Positions 1 through 8,514 of a DNA stretch of 64,000 nucleotides are shown here, piece after piece. The translations under genes and the position numbers were made by a program. The notes under the pieces are model-generated. The model had not been told where the DNA came from. It worked only from the letters and a program-made list of their open reading frames with translations, and did no database searches. Source of the stretch: CAYSYM01 sp964435115 (GTDB lineage: Bacteria > Chloroflexota > UBA6077 > CF-72); NCBI GenBank assembly GCA_964435115.1, contig CAYSYM010000002.1:62001-126000 (forward strand), in the 5' to 3' direction. Numbering within the stretch: the first letter of the stretch is position 1; each line of letters begins with the position of its first letter.

Positions 1-179
1 GCCCGCTCCTGGCGGCGCTGGCGGTGAGCCCGGTGAGCTACGTGGCTCCGGCGCGCGAGATCGGCATCCTCGTGGGTGCCGCGATGGGCTCGCGGCTCCT
101 CAAGGAAGGCGAGGCGTCCCGGCGCCTGGCCGGCGCGGCGGCGATGGTGCTGGGAGTCGTGGCGATTGCGCTCGGATGA
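1..179 (+). CDS. DMT/EamA-type permease, C-terminal end (partial)
   Basis: Only the last 58 or so residues are present; the gene starts before the window and the reading frame from base 3 ends with TGA at 177-179. The visible peptide contains APAREIGILVGA followed by a long Ala/Val/Leu helix and ends LGVVAIALG. This matches the last two membrane helices of drug/metabolite-type (EamA) transporters, in which the P-x-R-E segment of the ninth helix is a family hallmark. The substrate cannot be told. The stop lies about 40 bases before the riboflavin riboswitch, so it is a separate unit. Confidence 0.7.
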   Translation, partial: PLLAALAVSPVSYVAPAREIGILVGAAMGSRLLKEGEASRRLAGAAAMVLGVVAIALG

Positions 180-197
180 CGGCCGGGCCGCTTCGGC

Positions 198-203
198 TAC
201 AAT
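198..203 (+). promoter_or_regulatory. -10 box of the riboflavin operon
   Basis: TACAAT stands about 18 bases before the first stem of the FMN riboswitch, the right place for the operon promoter. I see no good TTGACA box at the usual spacing. The same TACAAT/TATACT type recurs in front of tRNA and protein genes elsewhere in this window. Confidence 0.55.
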
Positions 204-220
204 GCAGGCGCTCAGCTTGA

Positions 221-368
221 GCGCAGCCCTCGGGGCAGGGTGAAATCCCCGACCGGCGGTAACCGCGGCAGTGCCCGCGGGAGCCCGCGACCCGCTGGCG
301 TGAACGCCAGCGGTGGACCAGGTGCGAGGCCTGGGCCGACGGTCACAGTCCGGATGGGAGAGGGCGCG
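221..368 (+). promoter_or_regulatory. FMN riboswitch (RFN element)
   Basis: The conserved blocks of the RFN element are all present in order: GGGGCAGGGTGAAATCCCCG near 231, ACCGGCGGT near 252, a variable arm around 290-312, and AGTCCGGATGGGAGAG near 348-362. The outer stem forms between CCCTC near 227-231 and GAGGG at 360-364. RFN elements bind flavin mononucleotide and switch off riboflavin synthesis genes by premature termination or by hiding the ribosome site. The element ends about 90 bases before ribD, leaving room for an expression platform; I do not see a clear U-tract terminator, so translational control is possible. Confidence 0.95.
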
Positions 369-455
369 AGCAGCGGGAGCCGTGCGCGCCGCCGGGCGCG
401 TCGGCGGTCGTTGCCCGCGTGCCGCCCCACCCGCCGCGAGGGGTGAGGTGGCACG

Positions 456-1571
456 GTGGACGACGCGGCGGCGATGGTACGAGCGGTGGCCCTGGGCGAG
501 CAGGGGCGGGCGACGAGCGCCCCGAATCCGTGGGTGGGCTGCGTGCTGGTCCGCGATGGTGTGGTGGTGGGCGAAGGCTTCCACCAGCGCGCGGGCGGGC
601 CGCATGCCGAGGCTGTCGCGCTCCAGGCGGCCGGGGCGCGGGCCCGGGGGGCGACCGCCTACGTGACGCTCGAGCCGTGTGCCCACGCCGGCCGCACCCC
701 GCCGTGTGCCGACGCGCTCGTGGCGGCCGGCGTGGGCCGCGTCGTCGTGGCGGTGGCCGATCCGGACCACCAGGTGGCCGGCCGCGGTCTCGCCCGGCTG
801 CGCGCGGCCGGCCTGCAGGTCGATCTCGGCGTCGGCGCGGGCGCCGCGGCGCGCTCGCTCGCCGCGTACCTGCACCAGCGGCGGACGGGGCGCGCCTACT
901 GCCTGCTCAAGGCTGCTATGACGCTCGACGGGCGCACCGCCGCCGCGGATGGCTCCTCGCGCTGGATCACCGGCCCGGCCGCCCGCGCCGACGCCCACGC
1001 CCTGCGCGCTCGCTCACAGGCGGTGCTGGTGGGCGCCGGCACCGCGCTCGCGGACGCGCCGTGCCTGACGGTGCGGTGGCTGGAGCGGCCGCCAGAGCGG
1101 CAGCCGCTGCGGGTGCTGCTGGACGCCCGCGGCCGCGTGCCGGCGGCCGGCCCGCTGTTCGACGCCGCCCTCGCCCCAACCCTGGTCATCACAACTGCCG
1201 CCGCCTCCTCGACCGCCGCCGCCGCGTGGCGGGCCGCCGGCGTGGAGGTGGCCGAGGTGCCGCCGGCGCCGAGCGGGGAAGGTGTCGACCTGGGCGCCGT
1301 GCTAGCGCTGCTGGCCGAGCGGGGCGTGCTGCAAGCGCTGGTGGAGGGCGGGCCGACGCTCCACGGCGCCTTCGTGCGGGCCGGCCTCGTCGACCGTCTG
1401 GTGCTCTACATCGGGGCGCAGACACTCGGCGCGGCAGGCTACCCGCTGCTGGCCGGGCCGGGGCCCCGCACGCTGGCCGAGGCCGGGCAGTGGCGGCTGG
1501 TCGACGCGCGTCCGCTCGGCCCGGACGTGCGGCTGGAGTACGCGCCGTCCGGGCGCGCGGAGCCGGCGTAA
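456..1571 (+). CDS. ribD: Bifunctional riboflavin deaminase/reductase RibD
   Basis: RibD deaminates the product of GTP cyclohydrolase II and reduces its ribosyl chain, the second and third steps of riboflavin synthesis. The 371-residue protein has an N-terminal deaminase domain with zinc ligands H50, C75 and C84 and catalytic E52 (motifs PHAEA and PCAHAGRTPPC), then a reductase domain from about residue 150 with LLKAAMTLDGR and VEGGPTLHGAF. The GTG start follows GAGGTG by about 7 bases. The stop overlaps the ribE start by one base (TAATG), so the two are translationally coupled. Expression is governed by the FMN riboswitch just upstream. Confidence 0.96.
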   Translation: MDDAAAMVRAVALGEQGRATSAPNPWVGCVLVRDGVVVGEGFHQRAGGPHAEAVALQAAGARARGATAYVTLEPCAHAGRTPPCADALVAAGVGRVVVAVADPDHQVAGRGLARLRAAGLQVDLGVGAGAAARSLAAYLHQRRTGRAYCLLKAAMTLDGRTAAADGSSRWITGPAARADAHALRARSQAVLVGAGTALADAPCLTVRWLERPPERQPLRVLLDARGRVPAAGPLFDAALAPTLVITTAAASSTAAAAWRAAGVEVAEVPPAPSGEGVDLGAVLALLAERGVLQALVEGGPTLHGAFVRAGLVDRLVLYIGAQTLGAAGYPLLAGPGPRTLAEAGQWRLVDARPLGPDVRLEYAPSGRAEPA

Positions 1572-2290
1572 TGTTCACCGGGATCGTCGAAGAGCTGGGG
1601 ACGGCGCGGGCCGTGACCGCGCACGCGACGGGCGCCCGCCTGGAGGTCGCGGCGCACCTGGTCCTCGAGGACGCGCAGGCCGGAAGCTCGCTCGCCGCCA
1701 ACGGCGTCTGCCTGACGGTCGTGGCGCGCGGCGCGGACTGGTGGGCTGCCGACGTGGTGGCCGAGACACTTCGGCGCACCTGCCTCGGGGTGCTGCGGCC
1801 GGGCGACCCGGTCAACCTGGAGCGCCCCGTGCGCCCGGCCGACCGGCTCGGCGGCCACCTGGTCCAGGGGCACGTCGACGGCGTGGGGACGCTCGCCGAG
1901 CGCACGCCGGCCGCCGACGGCTCCGCCCTGGCCCGCGTCTGGGCGCCGCGACGACTGCTCCGCTACGTGGTGGAGAAGGGCTCGATCGCGGTCGACGGCG
2001 TGAGCCTCACGGTCGCGGCCGTGGGGCGCGACCACTTCTCGGTGGCTCTCATCCCTCACACGCTGTCCGCCACCACCCTCGGCCTCAAGGAGGCGGGCGC
2101 GCCGGTCAACCTGGAGGTCGACCTGGTGGCCAAGTACGTCGAGCGCCTGCTGCCGCCCATTGCCCGGATCTCAGCGCGGACGCGAAGGCTGACCCCGAAC
2201 GACGCGGGTGGGACCCAGGGGCCGACCACCGGGGCACCCCGAGCGCGGACCGTCCGGCCGCCGCTGGCGGAGGAGGCCGAACGGAGATGA
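1571..2290 (+). CDS. ribE: Riboflavin synthase alpha chain
   Basis: The enzyme dismutates two 6,7-dimethyl-8-ribityllumazine molecules to riboflavin. The protein begins MFTGIVEELG, the invariant N-terminus of the family, and shows the two tandem lumazine-binding barrels: the first with NGVCLTV, the second with HLVQGHVDGVG and VDGVSLTV. At 239 residues it is longer than the usual 200-220, owing to a Pro/Arg/Thr-rich tail after about residue 200 that has no family counterpart and may be unstructured. It starts within the ribD stop and its own stop overlaps the ribBA ATG (ATGA). Confidence 0.95.
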   Translation: MFTGIVEELGTARAVTAHATGARLEVAAHLVLEDAQAGSSLAANGVCLTVVARGADWWAADVVAETLRRTCLGVLRPGDPVNLERPVRPADRLGGHLVQGHVDGVGTLAERTPAADGSALARVWAPRRLLRYVVEKGSIAVDGVSLTVAAVGRDHFSVALIPHTLSATTLGLKEAGAPVNLEVDLVAKYVERLLPPIARISARTRRLTPNDAGGTQGPTTGAPRARTVRPPLAEEAERR

Positions 2291-3492
2291 CGTTCGCATC
2301 GGTCGAAGACGCCGTGGCCGCGATCGGTCGCGGTGAGCTGGTGGTGGTGGTCGACGCCGCCGACCGGGAGAACGAGGGCGACCTGGTGCTGGCCGCGGAG
2401 CACGCGACGGCCGAGAAGGTGGGCTTCCTGGTACGGCACACGAGTGGGCTCATCTGCGTGCCCCTGACGGGCGAGCGTCTCGACCTGCTCGGGCTCCCGC
2501 TCATGGTGCCAGACAACTCCGAGGCGCACAGGACGGCCTTCACCGTCTCTGTCGACGCGAAGCGCGGCACCACGACCGGCATCTCGGCCGCCGACCGGGC
2601 CACGACGATCCGAGCGCTGGTGGATCCTGCCACTCGCCCGGACGACCTAGCCCGGCCCGGCCACGTCTTCCCGCTCCGCGCGCGGGCGGGCGGAGTGCTG
2701 GAGCGCCCCGGCCACACGGAGGCGGCCGTGGAGCTGGCACGGCTGGCCGGCCTGCGACCCGCCGGCGTTCTGGCCGAGGTGGTCAACGACGACGGGAGTA
2801 TGGCCCGCCTGCCGCAGCTCGAGCGATTCGCCGCGGACCACGGCCTGCCGCTCATCGCCATCGCCGACCTGCGCCGGTACCAGCAGCCGGCCGGGCGGCT
2901 CGTGCGGCGAGTCGCCACAGCCCGCCTGCCAACTGCGTCCGGGGTCTTCCGAGCCCACGTCTACGCCGCCCTCGCCGATGGCGTGGAGCACGTGGCCCTG
3001 GTGCGGGGCACGGTGGACGATGGCGAGCCCGTCCTGGTGCGCGTGCACTCGGAATGCCTGACCGGTGACGTCCTCGGATCGCTGCGCTGCGACTGCGGCA
3101 GCCAGCTCCAGGCGGCGCTGGCGGCGGTCGCGCGTGCGGGGCGCGGGCTCGTGCTCTACCTGCGCGGGCACGAGGGCCGCGGGATCGGTCTGGGGCACAA
3201 GCTGCGCGCCTACGCGCTCCAGGACGGGGGCTACGACACCGTCGAGGCGAACCGCGCGCTCGGGCTGCCCGTGGATGCCCGCGACTACGCCGTGGCGGCG
3301 CAGATCGTGGCCGACCTGGGGGTCCGGCGCCTGCGGCTGCTTACCAACAACCCGCGCAAAGCGCAGGCGCTGGCCGGCCACGGCCTGGAGGTGGTGGAGC
3401 GGGTGCCGCTGGTCACGCCGCCCCGGCCGGAGAACGCCCGCTACCTGCGCACCAAGCAGGAGCGGCTGGGCCACCTCCTGGGCCTGCCCTGA
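2287..3492 (+). CDS. ribBA: 3,4-DHBP synthase / GTP cyclohydrolase II fusion RibBA
   Basis: This 401-residue fusion makes both precursors of riboflavin. Residues 1-200 are dihydroxybutanone-phosphate synthase, with the acidic DRENEGD motif at 26-32 and the PGHTEA histidine at 143. Residues 205-401 are GTP cyclohydrolase II, with zinc ligands C257, C268 and C270 (ECLTGDVLGSLRCDCG) and the RGHEGRGIGL loop. All key residues are present in both halves, so both activities are expected. It overlaps ribE by four bases, and ribH follows 20 bases downstream. Confidence 0.96.
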   Translation: MTFASVEDAVAAIGRGELVVVVDAADRENEGDLVLAAEHATAEKVGFLVRHTSGLICVPLTGERLDLLGLPLMVPDNSEAHRTAFTVSVDAKRGTTTGISAADRATTIRALVDPATRPDDLARPGHVFPLRARAGGVLERPGHTEAAVELARLAGLRPAGVLAEVVNDDGSMARLPQLERFAADHGLPLIAIADLRRYQQPAGRLVRRVATARLPTASGVFRAHVYAALADGVEHVALVRGTVDDGEPVLVRVHSECLTGDVLGSLRCDCGSQLQAALAAVARAGRGLVLYLRGHEGRGIGLGHKLRAYALQDGGYDTVEANRALGLPVDARDYAVAAQIVADLGVRRLRLLTNNPRKAQALAGHGLEVVERVPLVTPPRPENARYLRTKQERLGHLLGLP

Positions 3493-3512
3493 TTCCTCTC
3501 GAAGGAGCTGCC

Positions 3513-4025
3513 ATGCCAACGCATGAGGGCCGACTGGACGCCGCAGGGCTGCGGGTGGCGGTCGTTGCCAGCCGCTTCAACGGGCTCGTCACCCGGCACC
3601 TGGTGGACGGAGCGCTGGCCTGCCTGCGCCGCCACGGGGCGGACGCGGAAGCTGCCGTGGTGGCCTGGGTGCCCGGCGCGTTCGAGGTCCCCCTCGTCGC
3701 CCGGCGGCTGGCCGGCTCTGGGCGCTTCGACGCGGTGATCTGCCTGGGCGCGGTGATCCGGGGCGCCACGGCCCATTTCGACTACGTGGCCGGGCAGGCG
3801 GCAGCGGGCGTGGCTCGAGCGGCCCTGGACACGGACGTGCCCGTCATCTTCGGCATCCTGACCACCGACACGCTCGAGCAGGCGCTGGAGCGCGCCGGCG
3901 GGAAGGCGGGCAACAAGGGGTGGGAGGCCGCCCTGGCGGCCATCGAGATGGCTCGCCTCCTCCCGGAGCTTCCGCCGCCACCCACGCCGGCGGCGGCCGC
4001 GGCCGACACCCAACACCGCTCATAG
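3513..4025 (+). CDS. ribH: 6,7-dimethyl-8-ribityllumazine synthase
   Basis: RibH condenses the RibD product with dihydroxybutanone phosphate to give lumazine, the substrate of riboflavin synthase. The family motifs are clear: VASRFNGLVT near residue 18, VPGAFEVPL near 53, LGAVIRGATAHFDYV with the catalytic histidine near 87, and FGILTTDTLEQA near 113. The 170-residue length includes a short Pro/Ala-rich tail beyond the usual 155. A GAAGGAG ribosome site precedes the ATG. It is the last gene of the operon. Confidence 0.95.
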   Translation: MPTHEGRLDAAGLRVAVVASRFNGLVTRHLVDGALACLRRHGADAEAAVVAWVPGAFEVPLVARRLAGSGRFDAVICLGAVIRGATAHFDYVAGQAAAGVARAALDTDVPVIFGILTTDTLEQALERAGGKAGNKGWEAALAAIEMARLLPELPPPPTPAAAAADTQHRS

Positions 4026-4040
4026 CCGCTCGCTGCCCGG

Positions 4041-4859
4041 TCACAGCTCGGGGTGCAGCAGCCGGGCCAGTCGCTCCGCGCCCTCGGCCAGCCGCGGCCC
4101 GGGTCGGCCGAACAGCGCCTCGCGGACGACGAACACCCGCCCGTCGCGCACCGCCGGCGTATCCTCCCAACCCGCTCGAGCGGCCACCCGTCGGGCGGGC
4201 CACGGTCGCTTCGCGCCGCACCAGCAGGCCACCACGGCGTCCGGCTGGCGGCCGACCGCGTCCTTGACCGACACCCGCGCACCCTCCACGTCCAGGTCCG
4301 CGTAGACGTTCTCGCCGCCGGCCACCCGGAGCAGCTCGGTGATCCACGACCGGCCGCCGGCCACGAACGGGTGCGCCGACCACTCCCAGTGCACGCGGGG
4401 TCGTAGCGCGGCCGCACGGGAGCGCTCCTCTACCGCGGCCAGGCGCCGCTGTGTCGCGGCGACGACCGCCTCGGCTCGCCGGCCGCGCCCGAGGTAGTGC
4501 CCGATCGTACGAATGTCGTCCCAGACGCCTGCCAGCCCCACCCCGCCAACGGCCAGGTATGGCAGCCCGGCTTGCTCGAAGGCTGGCAGGTTCTCCTCCA
4601 TGCCAGGCACGTGCAGAGCCGCCACCACGAGGTCGGGTTGGAGCGCCGCAACCGCTTCCACGTCGACCCGCAGGTCGCTGCCGACCCTGGGCAGCCGCTG
4701 GGCGCGTGGGGGATAGTCCGACCAGCGGTCGACGCCCACGACCCGTGGCCCCAGCCCGAGGGCGTGGAGGATCTCGGTGGAGCTCGGCGCCACCGCCACG
4801 AGCCGTCGCGCGCCCAGAACGGGACCCGGCAGGTTCGTGCGCCAGCCCTCAGCGCGCAC
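4041..4859 (-). CDS. BtuF-like cobalamin/metal-chelate binding protein
   Basis: The 272-residue protein has the helical-backbone fold signature of class III periplasmic binding proteins: RLVAVAPSSTEILHALGLG near the start, LPRVGSDLRVDVEAVAALQPDLVVA, and the second-lobe NVYADLDVEGARVSVKDAV. BtuF-type proteins carry vitamin B12 to an ABC importer. No signal peptide or lipobox is visible and no permease or ATPase lies nearby, so it may act in the cytoplasm or with a distant transporter. I place the start at a GTG that overlaps the end of the cobyrinate synthase gene by 11 bases; longer in-frame starts would run far into that gene. The overlap supports a role in cobamide metabolism. Confidence 0.75.
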   Translation of the reverse strand: MRAEGWRTNLPGPVLGARRLVAVAPSSTEILHALGLGPRVVGVDRWSDYPPRAQRLPRVGSDLRVDVEAVAALQPDLVVAALHVPGMEENLPAFEQAGLPYLAVGGVGLAGVWDDIRTIGHYLGRGRRAEAVVAATQRRLAAVEERSRAAALRPRVHWEWSAHPFVAGGRSWITELLRVAGGENVYADLDVEGARVSVKDAVGRQPDAVVACWCGAKRPWPARRVAARAGWEDTPAVRDGRVFVVREALFGRPGPRLAEGAERLARLLHPEL

Positions 4860-6243
4860 GCCGGCCCTCCACGGCCACAGCGGGCTGGCGCCGGCGGGCG
4901 CACGTGGCCACGAAGCGCCGCAGGAGGTGCGGCGCGCCGGCGAAGTTGAGGTGGACGTAGGACGCCAGGATCGGCCCGAGCTGGAAGCCTTCCAGGCGGC
5001 TCTGGCCGACGACCCGGTAGGCGGCGAGGCGCGCGGGCGGCGGCGCGGCCTCCGACCAGTGGAACTCGTGCCCGCGCACCCGCTCGCCCCGCCGAAGCAG
5101 CGGCGAAGCACGAAGCGCCTCCACCTCACAGTAGCCGACGCTCAGCCGCTCCCGCTGCATCGACGAGTCGAACGGCAGCAGCCCGAACATGGGCAGCGTC
5201 GTGCGGTCGAAGGTCGTGAGCGTCCGGCCGAGGGCCATCAGGCCGCCGCACTCGGCGTAGAGGGGACGCCCAGCCCGGACGTGCGCCCGCAGCGCAGCGC
5301 CCATCGCCAGGTTGTCCGACAGCTCCGCCGCGTACAGCTCGGGGAAGCCGCCGCCCAGGTAGAGCCCGTCCAGCTCGTCCGGCAGGCGCGTGTCGGCCAG
5401 CGGCGAGAACGGGACCACCTCGGCCCCACTCACAGCCAGCAGGTCGATGGTGTCCTGGTAGGTGAAGCAAAACGCCCGGTCCTGCGCCACGCCGATACGT
5501 ACGCGGACAGGCCTGGACTGCGGCGTCGGGCTAGCCGTCTCGGATAGCGGCGGCGCCATGCTGGCGAGCCGCTGGATCGCCGCGAGGTCGAAGCGCCGCT
5601 GCACCAGGTGGGCGAGCTGTTCCAGCACCTCGTGTGGCGCGCCACCCTCGGCGGCGGGCACAAGCCCCAGGTGGCGCTCTGGCAGCGAGAGGGCTGGGTC
5701 GTCCGGCAGGGTGCCCAGGACCGGCAGGCCCGTCGCCAGGCGGATCGCCTCGGCCGTGGCCCGCGCGTGCGCCTCGCCCCCGACCCGGTTCAAGATCACG
5801 CCCGCGAGCGCCACGCCCGGCCGCGTCTGCTGGCAGCCGAGGACCAGGGCAGCGGCCGTGCCGCTCATGGCCGAGACGTCCAGCACCAGGAGCACCGGGC
5901 ACGCCAGCGCCCGTGCCACCGCGGCGGTGCTCCCCTCCTGGCCGCTGCCGATGCCGTCGAACAGCCCCATCACCCCTTCGACCACCGCGATGTCGGCGCC
6001 CCGCAGGCCGCGGCGGAGCGCGCCGAGCAACGCTGGCGCGTCCATCAGCCAGGGGTCCAGGTTGCGCGAGGGTCGTCCGGCCGCCTGGGCGTGGAGGCTG
6101 GGGTCGATGTAGTCGGGTCCGGCCTTGAATGGCGCGGGTCGGAGCCCCTGGGCCCGAAGGGCCACCAGCAGGCCGAGCGTGACGGTGGTCTTCCCAACCG
6201 AGGAGTGTGTGCCGGCAAGCAGGATCCGTCCGGGCATGCGCAC
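4849..6243 (-). CDS. cobB: Cobyrinate a,c-diamide synthase
   Basis: The enzyme amidates the a and c side chains of cobyrinic acid using glutamine and ATP. Residues 8-17 are the P-loop GTHSSVGKTT, followed by KAGPDYIDPSLH, the family substrate loop, and EGVMGLFDG. The C-terminal half is a class I glutamine amidotransferase with the nucleophile in YAECGGLMAL and a histidine in GHEFHWS. The 464-residue length is normal. The symbol follows the aerobic pathway; the anaerobic counterpart is cbiA and the sequence alone does not decide. No other corrin genes lie here, so it may serve salvage. A second ATG six bases in is an alternative start. Confidence 0.9.
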   Translation of the reverse strand: MRMPGRILLAGTHSSVGKTTVTLGLLVALRAQGLRPAPFKAGPDYIDPSLHAQAAGRPSRNLDPWLMDAPALLGALRRGLRGADIAVVEGVMGLFDGIGSGQEGSTAAVARALACPVLLVLDVSAMSGTAAALVLGCQQTRPGVALAGVILNRVGGEAHARATAEAIRLATGLPVLGTLPDDPALSLPERHLGLVPAAEGGAPHEVLEQLAHLVQRRFDLAAIQRLASMAPPLSETASPTPQSRPVRVRIGVAQDRAFCFTYQDTIDLLAVSGAEVVPFSPLADTRLPDELDGLYLGGGFPELYAAELSDNLAMGAALRAHVRAGRPLYAECGGLMALGRTLTTFDRTTLPMFGLLPFDSSMQRERLSVGYCEVEALRASPLLRRGERVRGHEFHWSEAAPPPARLAAYRVVGQSRLEGFQLGPILASYVHLNFAGAPHLLRRFVATCARRRQPAVAVEGRRAR

Positions 6244-6274
6244 CCGGGCATCGTACGCCAGGCTGGCGGTTGCC

Positions 6275-6280
6275 TACACT
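6275..6280 (+). promoter_or_regulatory. -10 box placing the start codon at the transcript 5' end
   Basis: TACACT ends eight bases before the ATG at 6289. With the normal 6-8 base distance from -10 box to start site, the mRNA would begin at or just before the ATG and lack a ribosome site. Confidence 0.4.
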
Positions 6281-6288
6281 CAGCCGCC

Positions 6289-7266
6289 ATGGAGACCGCC
6301 GTCCCCACCACGAGCGCGGCACGCCTCCGCGCCCTGCTTGAGCGGGCCGTCCGGCAGCGGCCGGCCGACGGCATCCTGCTCTCGGCGGGGCTGGACACCA
6401 GCGCCCTGGCCGCGCTGGCGTGCTCGCTCGGCTTCCGGCCGATGGCGGTGACAGTGTGCTGGGACCATGGCGCACCCGACTACGCCTACGCCGCCGAGCT
6501 GGCGGGGCGGCTGGGCCTGGAGCACCACGTGGTCTGGGCGGATGGCGACGTCCTGCTGGCGGCCGTGCCGCGCGTGGTCCGCGTCCTGCGCAGCTTCGAC
6601 CCGATGGAGCTCCGCAATTCGACCGTGCAGTACCTCGGACTGCGCGAGCTGGCGCGGCTCGGCGCGACGACCGCGTGGGTGGGCGACGCGGCGGACGAGC
6701 TCTTCGCCGGCTACAGCTACATGGCGGCGATGGAGCCAGACCAGCTCGCTGCCTACACACGCGACCTGGTGGGCTTCATGCGCTTCTCGGCCGCGCCGCT
6801 GGGCCAGGCGCTGGGTGTCACAGTGCGCTCGCCCTTCCTTGACCCCGCCGTCGTCGACTTCGCCGTCGGGCTCGACCCACGTGAGAAGGTGGGGTGGCGC
6901 GGCGGGGAGCGGCACGGCAAGTGGGTGCTGCGCCAGGCCGTGGCGAAGCTCCTGCCACCGGCCTTCGTCTGGCGGACCAAGACGCCCGCGGAAGCTGGCT
7001 CGGGCAGCGCGCGACTGGCCGAAGTGGCGGAGCAGCGGCTCTCGGAGGAGGCCTTCGAGCAGCTTCGGGCCGAGGCGCAGGCTTCGGACGGGGTGCGACT
7101 GCGGGACCGTGAGCAGGCGTTCTACTACCGCCTGTACCGCGCGGAGTTCGGACCCCCGCGGGAACAGGCGGGGGAGGCCCGCTGCCCGGAGTGCGCTGGC
7201 GCCCTGGGGGACCCGCGCAGCCGCTATTGCGCGTGCTGCGGCGCGTACCCGATCGACTGTGCCTGA
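6289..7266 (+). CDS. Asparagine-synthase-like PP-loop protein with C-terminal zinc ribbon
   Basis: The 325-residue protein corresponds to the synthetase half of asparagine synthase: a modified PP-loop LSAGLDTSALAAL near residue 27, a GDAADELFAGY motif near 132 and VRSPFLDPAVVDFA near 179. It has no N-terminal glutamine amidotransferase domain, so ammonia or another amine would have to be the nitrogen source. The last 30 residues form a two-pair zinc ribbon, CPEC...CACC. Such stand-alone PP-loop enzymes adenylate a carboxylate or carbonyl; the substrate here is unknown. It is divergent from cobyrinate synthase with 45 bases between, so an amidation linked to cobamides is possible but unproven. 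Confidence 0.75.
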   Translation: METAVPTTSAARLRALLERAVRQRPADGILLSAGLDTSALAALACSLGFRPMAVTVCWDHGAPDYAYAAELAGRLGLEHHVVWADGDVLLAAVPRVVRVLRSFDPMELRNSTVQYLGLRELARLGATTAWVGDAADELFAGYSYMAAMEPDQLAAYTRDLVGFMRFSAAPLGQALGVTVRSPFLDPAVVDFAVGLDPREKVGWRGGERHGKWVLRQAVAKLLPPAFVWRTKTPAEAGSGSARLAEVAEQRLSEEAFEQLRAEAQASDGVRLRDREQAFYYRLYRAEFGPPREQAGEARCPECAGALGDPRSRYCACCGAYPIDCA

Positions 7267-7376
7267 GAGGCACGCCAGGGCGCGCCGTCCTGCCAGACGT
7301 CCGCCCGCGTGCTTCACCACCTGGACAGGGAAGCCCGGGGCACTCAGACCGCGGCCCCGAGGAACAACCGCTCCAG

Positions 7377-7880
7377 GTCGACTTCGCGCTCGAGCCGCTC
7401 GCCCAGGCCTGCGGCGAGACCGCGCACCTGGGTGTGCTCGAGGGCACCGAGGTCGTGACGACGGACTTCGTCGAGGGGCTCTTCACAGTCCGCATGCACA
7501 CGGCGGTGGGCAAGCGGTCGGCGGCCCACACCAGCGCCCTTGGGAAGGTGTTGCTCGCCGCCCTGTCGGAACGGGACGTGGCGGCGCTGTTCGAGGGCGT
7601 CACGATGCAGGCCCGCACGCCGAACACCCTGGCCAGCCTGGAGCGGCTGCTGCCGGACCTCCGGGCGACGCGCGCCCGTGGCTATGCCTACGACGACGAG
7701 GAGATGGAGCTGGGTCTGCGCTGTGTGGGGGCGGCAGTCTTCGACGCCGCCGGGCGCGCAGTCGCTGGCATCAGCATCTCAGGCCCGGCCATGCGCGTCA
7801 ACGCGGAGAGCCTGCCCCACCTCGCGACGCAGGTGAAGGCTGCCGCGGCCGACATCTCGGCCCGGCTGGGCGCCCCGCAC
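7377..7880 (+). pseudogene. IclR-family regulator, effector-domain remnant
   Basis: About 165 codons match the ligand-binding (GAF-like) domain of IclR regulators: ETAHLGVLEGTEVV, then SALGKVLLAAL, RARGYAYDDEE and a C-terminal ISARLG. The DNA-binding winged helix that should come first is missing, there is no start codon with a ribosome site, and the frame runs on without a stop at the normal end of the family. The gene is therefore a fragment cut at both ends. Its 3' end abuts the truncated antitoxin on the other strand. Confidence 0.75.
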
Positions 7881-8138
7881 CAAGCGCGCACCTGGGAAGG
7901 CGTCACTCTCGGCGATGGCGAGCGCGTCGGCCACGTTATCCGGGCTACCGAGACGCGGACGGCCGAGGTCGACCGACTGGGTCCGGAAGGGCGCGCCCCG
8001 TGTGGGCCGCACGCGCATCTGGTTGAGCCCTGCCCGCAGCACCTCGTTGACGAGCGTCTTCAGCCTGGCGCCGCGGACCTGGCGCAGCCGTCCGAGCGCG
8101 GCAGCCACGTCGTCGTCAAGCGTCAGAGTGGTCCGCAC
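7779..8138 (-). pseudogene. Orphan VapB-type ribbon-helix-helix antitoxin with replaced C-terminus
   Basis: Residues 1-80 are a typical antitoxin: MRTTLTLDDDVAAAL ribbon, then NEVLRAGL, FRTQSVDLG and NVADALAIAE. In the family the protein ends a few residues after that last motif and a PIN toxin gene follows. Here the frame continues about 38 codons into sequence that is the antisense of the IclR remnant, and no toxin gene is present. The GTG start sits beside an inverted repeat that could be its operator. It may still encode a stable orphan antitoxin, but the junction shows that the locus is damaged. Confidence 0.65.
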
Positions 8139-8164
8139 GCATCAAAGCATAGGCATGTTGATGC
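8139..8164. promoter_or_regulatory. Inverted repeat at the antitoxin start
   Basis: GCATCAA at 8139-8145 and TTGATGC at 8158-8164 are perfect inverted arms 12 bases apart, immediately upstream of the antitoxin GTG. RHH antitoxins usually bind such palindromes to repress themselves. Confidence 0.45.
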
Positions 8165-8330
8165 TTCGATGACAAGGAGTGGTGCGTGTACGCGGGTGGG
8201 CGCAGCGGTGGTAGGGGGGCGATCGTCCGGCGCCCGGTGCGCGGAGGCGCTAGCCTGGCGCGGACTGAGCGGAACCAGGCCGCTGCGGTGGCGAGTGCGT
8301 GCGCGGCAGCCGTGCCTGGCACACTCGGGG

Positions 8331-8402
8331 AGCCGAAGGTGGGACTCGAACCCACGACCCACCGCTTACAAGGCGGTTGCTCTGCCACTGAGCTACTTCG
8401 GC
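8331..8402 (-). tRNA. tRNA-Thr(UGU)
   Basis: Read on the minus strand, the acceptor stem GCCGAAG/CTTCGGC, D arm GCTC...GAGC, anticodon stem ACCGC/GCGGT with loop CTTGTAA, and T arm GTGGG/CCCAC around TTCGAGT all pair. The anticodon is TGT, so it reads ACA and related Thr codons. The discriminator is T and CCA is not encoded. Confidence 0.95.
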
Positions 8403-8514
8403 GCGCCTGGACACGCCTGCCTTCGGCGGTCGCGGGGAGGGTGGACCGGCTCCTCGCCGCGGGCGGCAGCGAGACGCCGAGGAGCAGGCAAATTCTACGC
8501 GATCAGTGCCGTCG

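Noticed and set aside
4857..5129. Longer start for the BtuF-like gene
   Set aside because: The added 90 residues are Arg/Ser-rich antisense-type sequence lying within the cobyrinate synthase gene.
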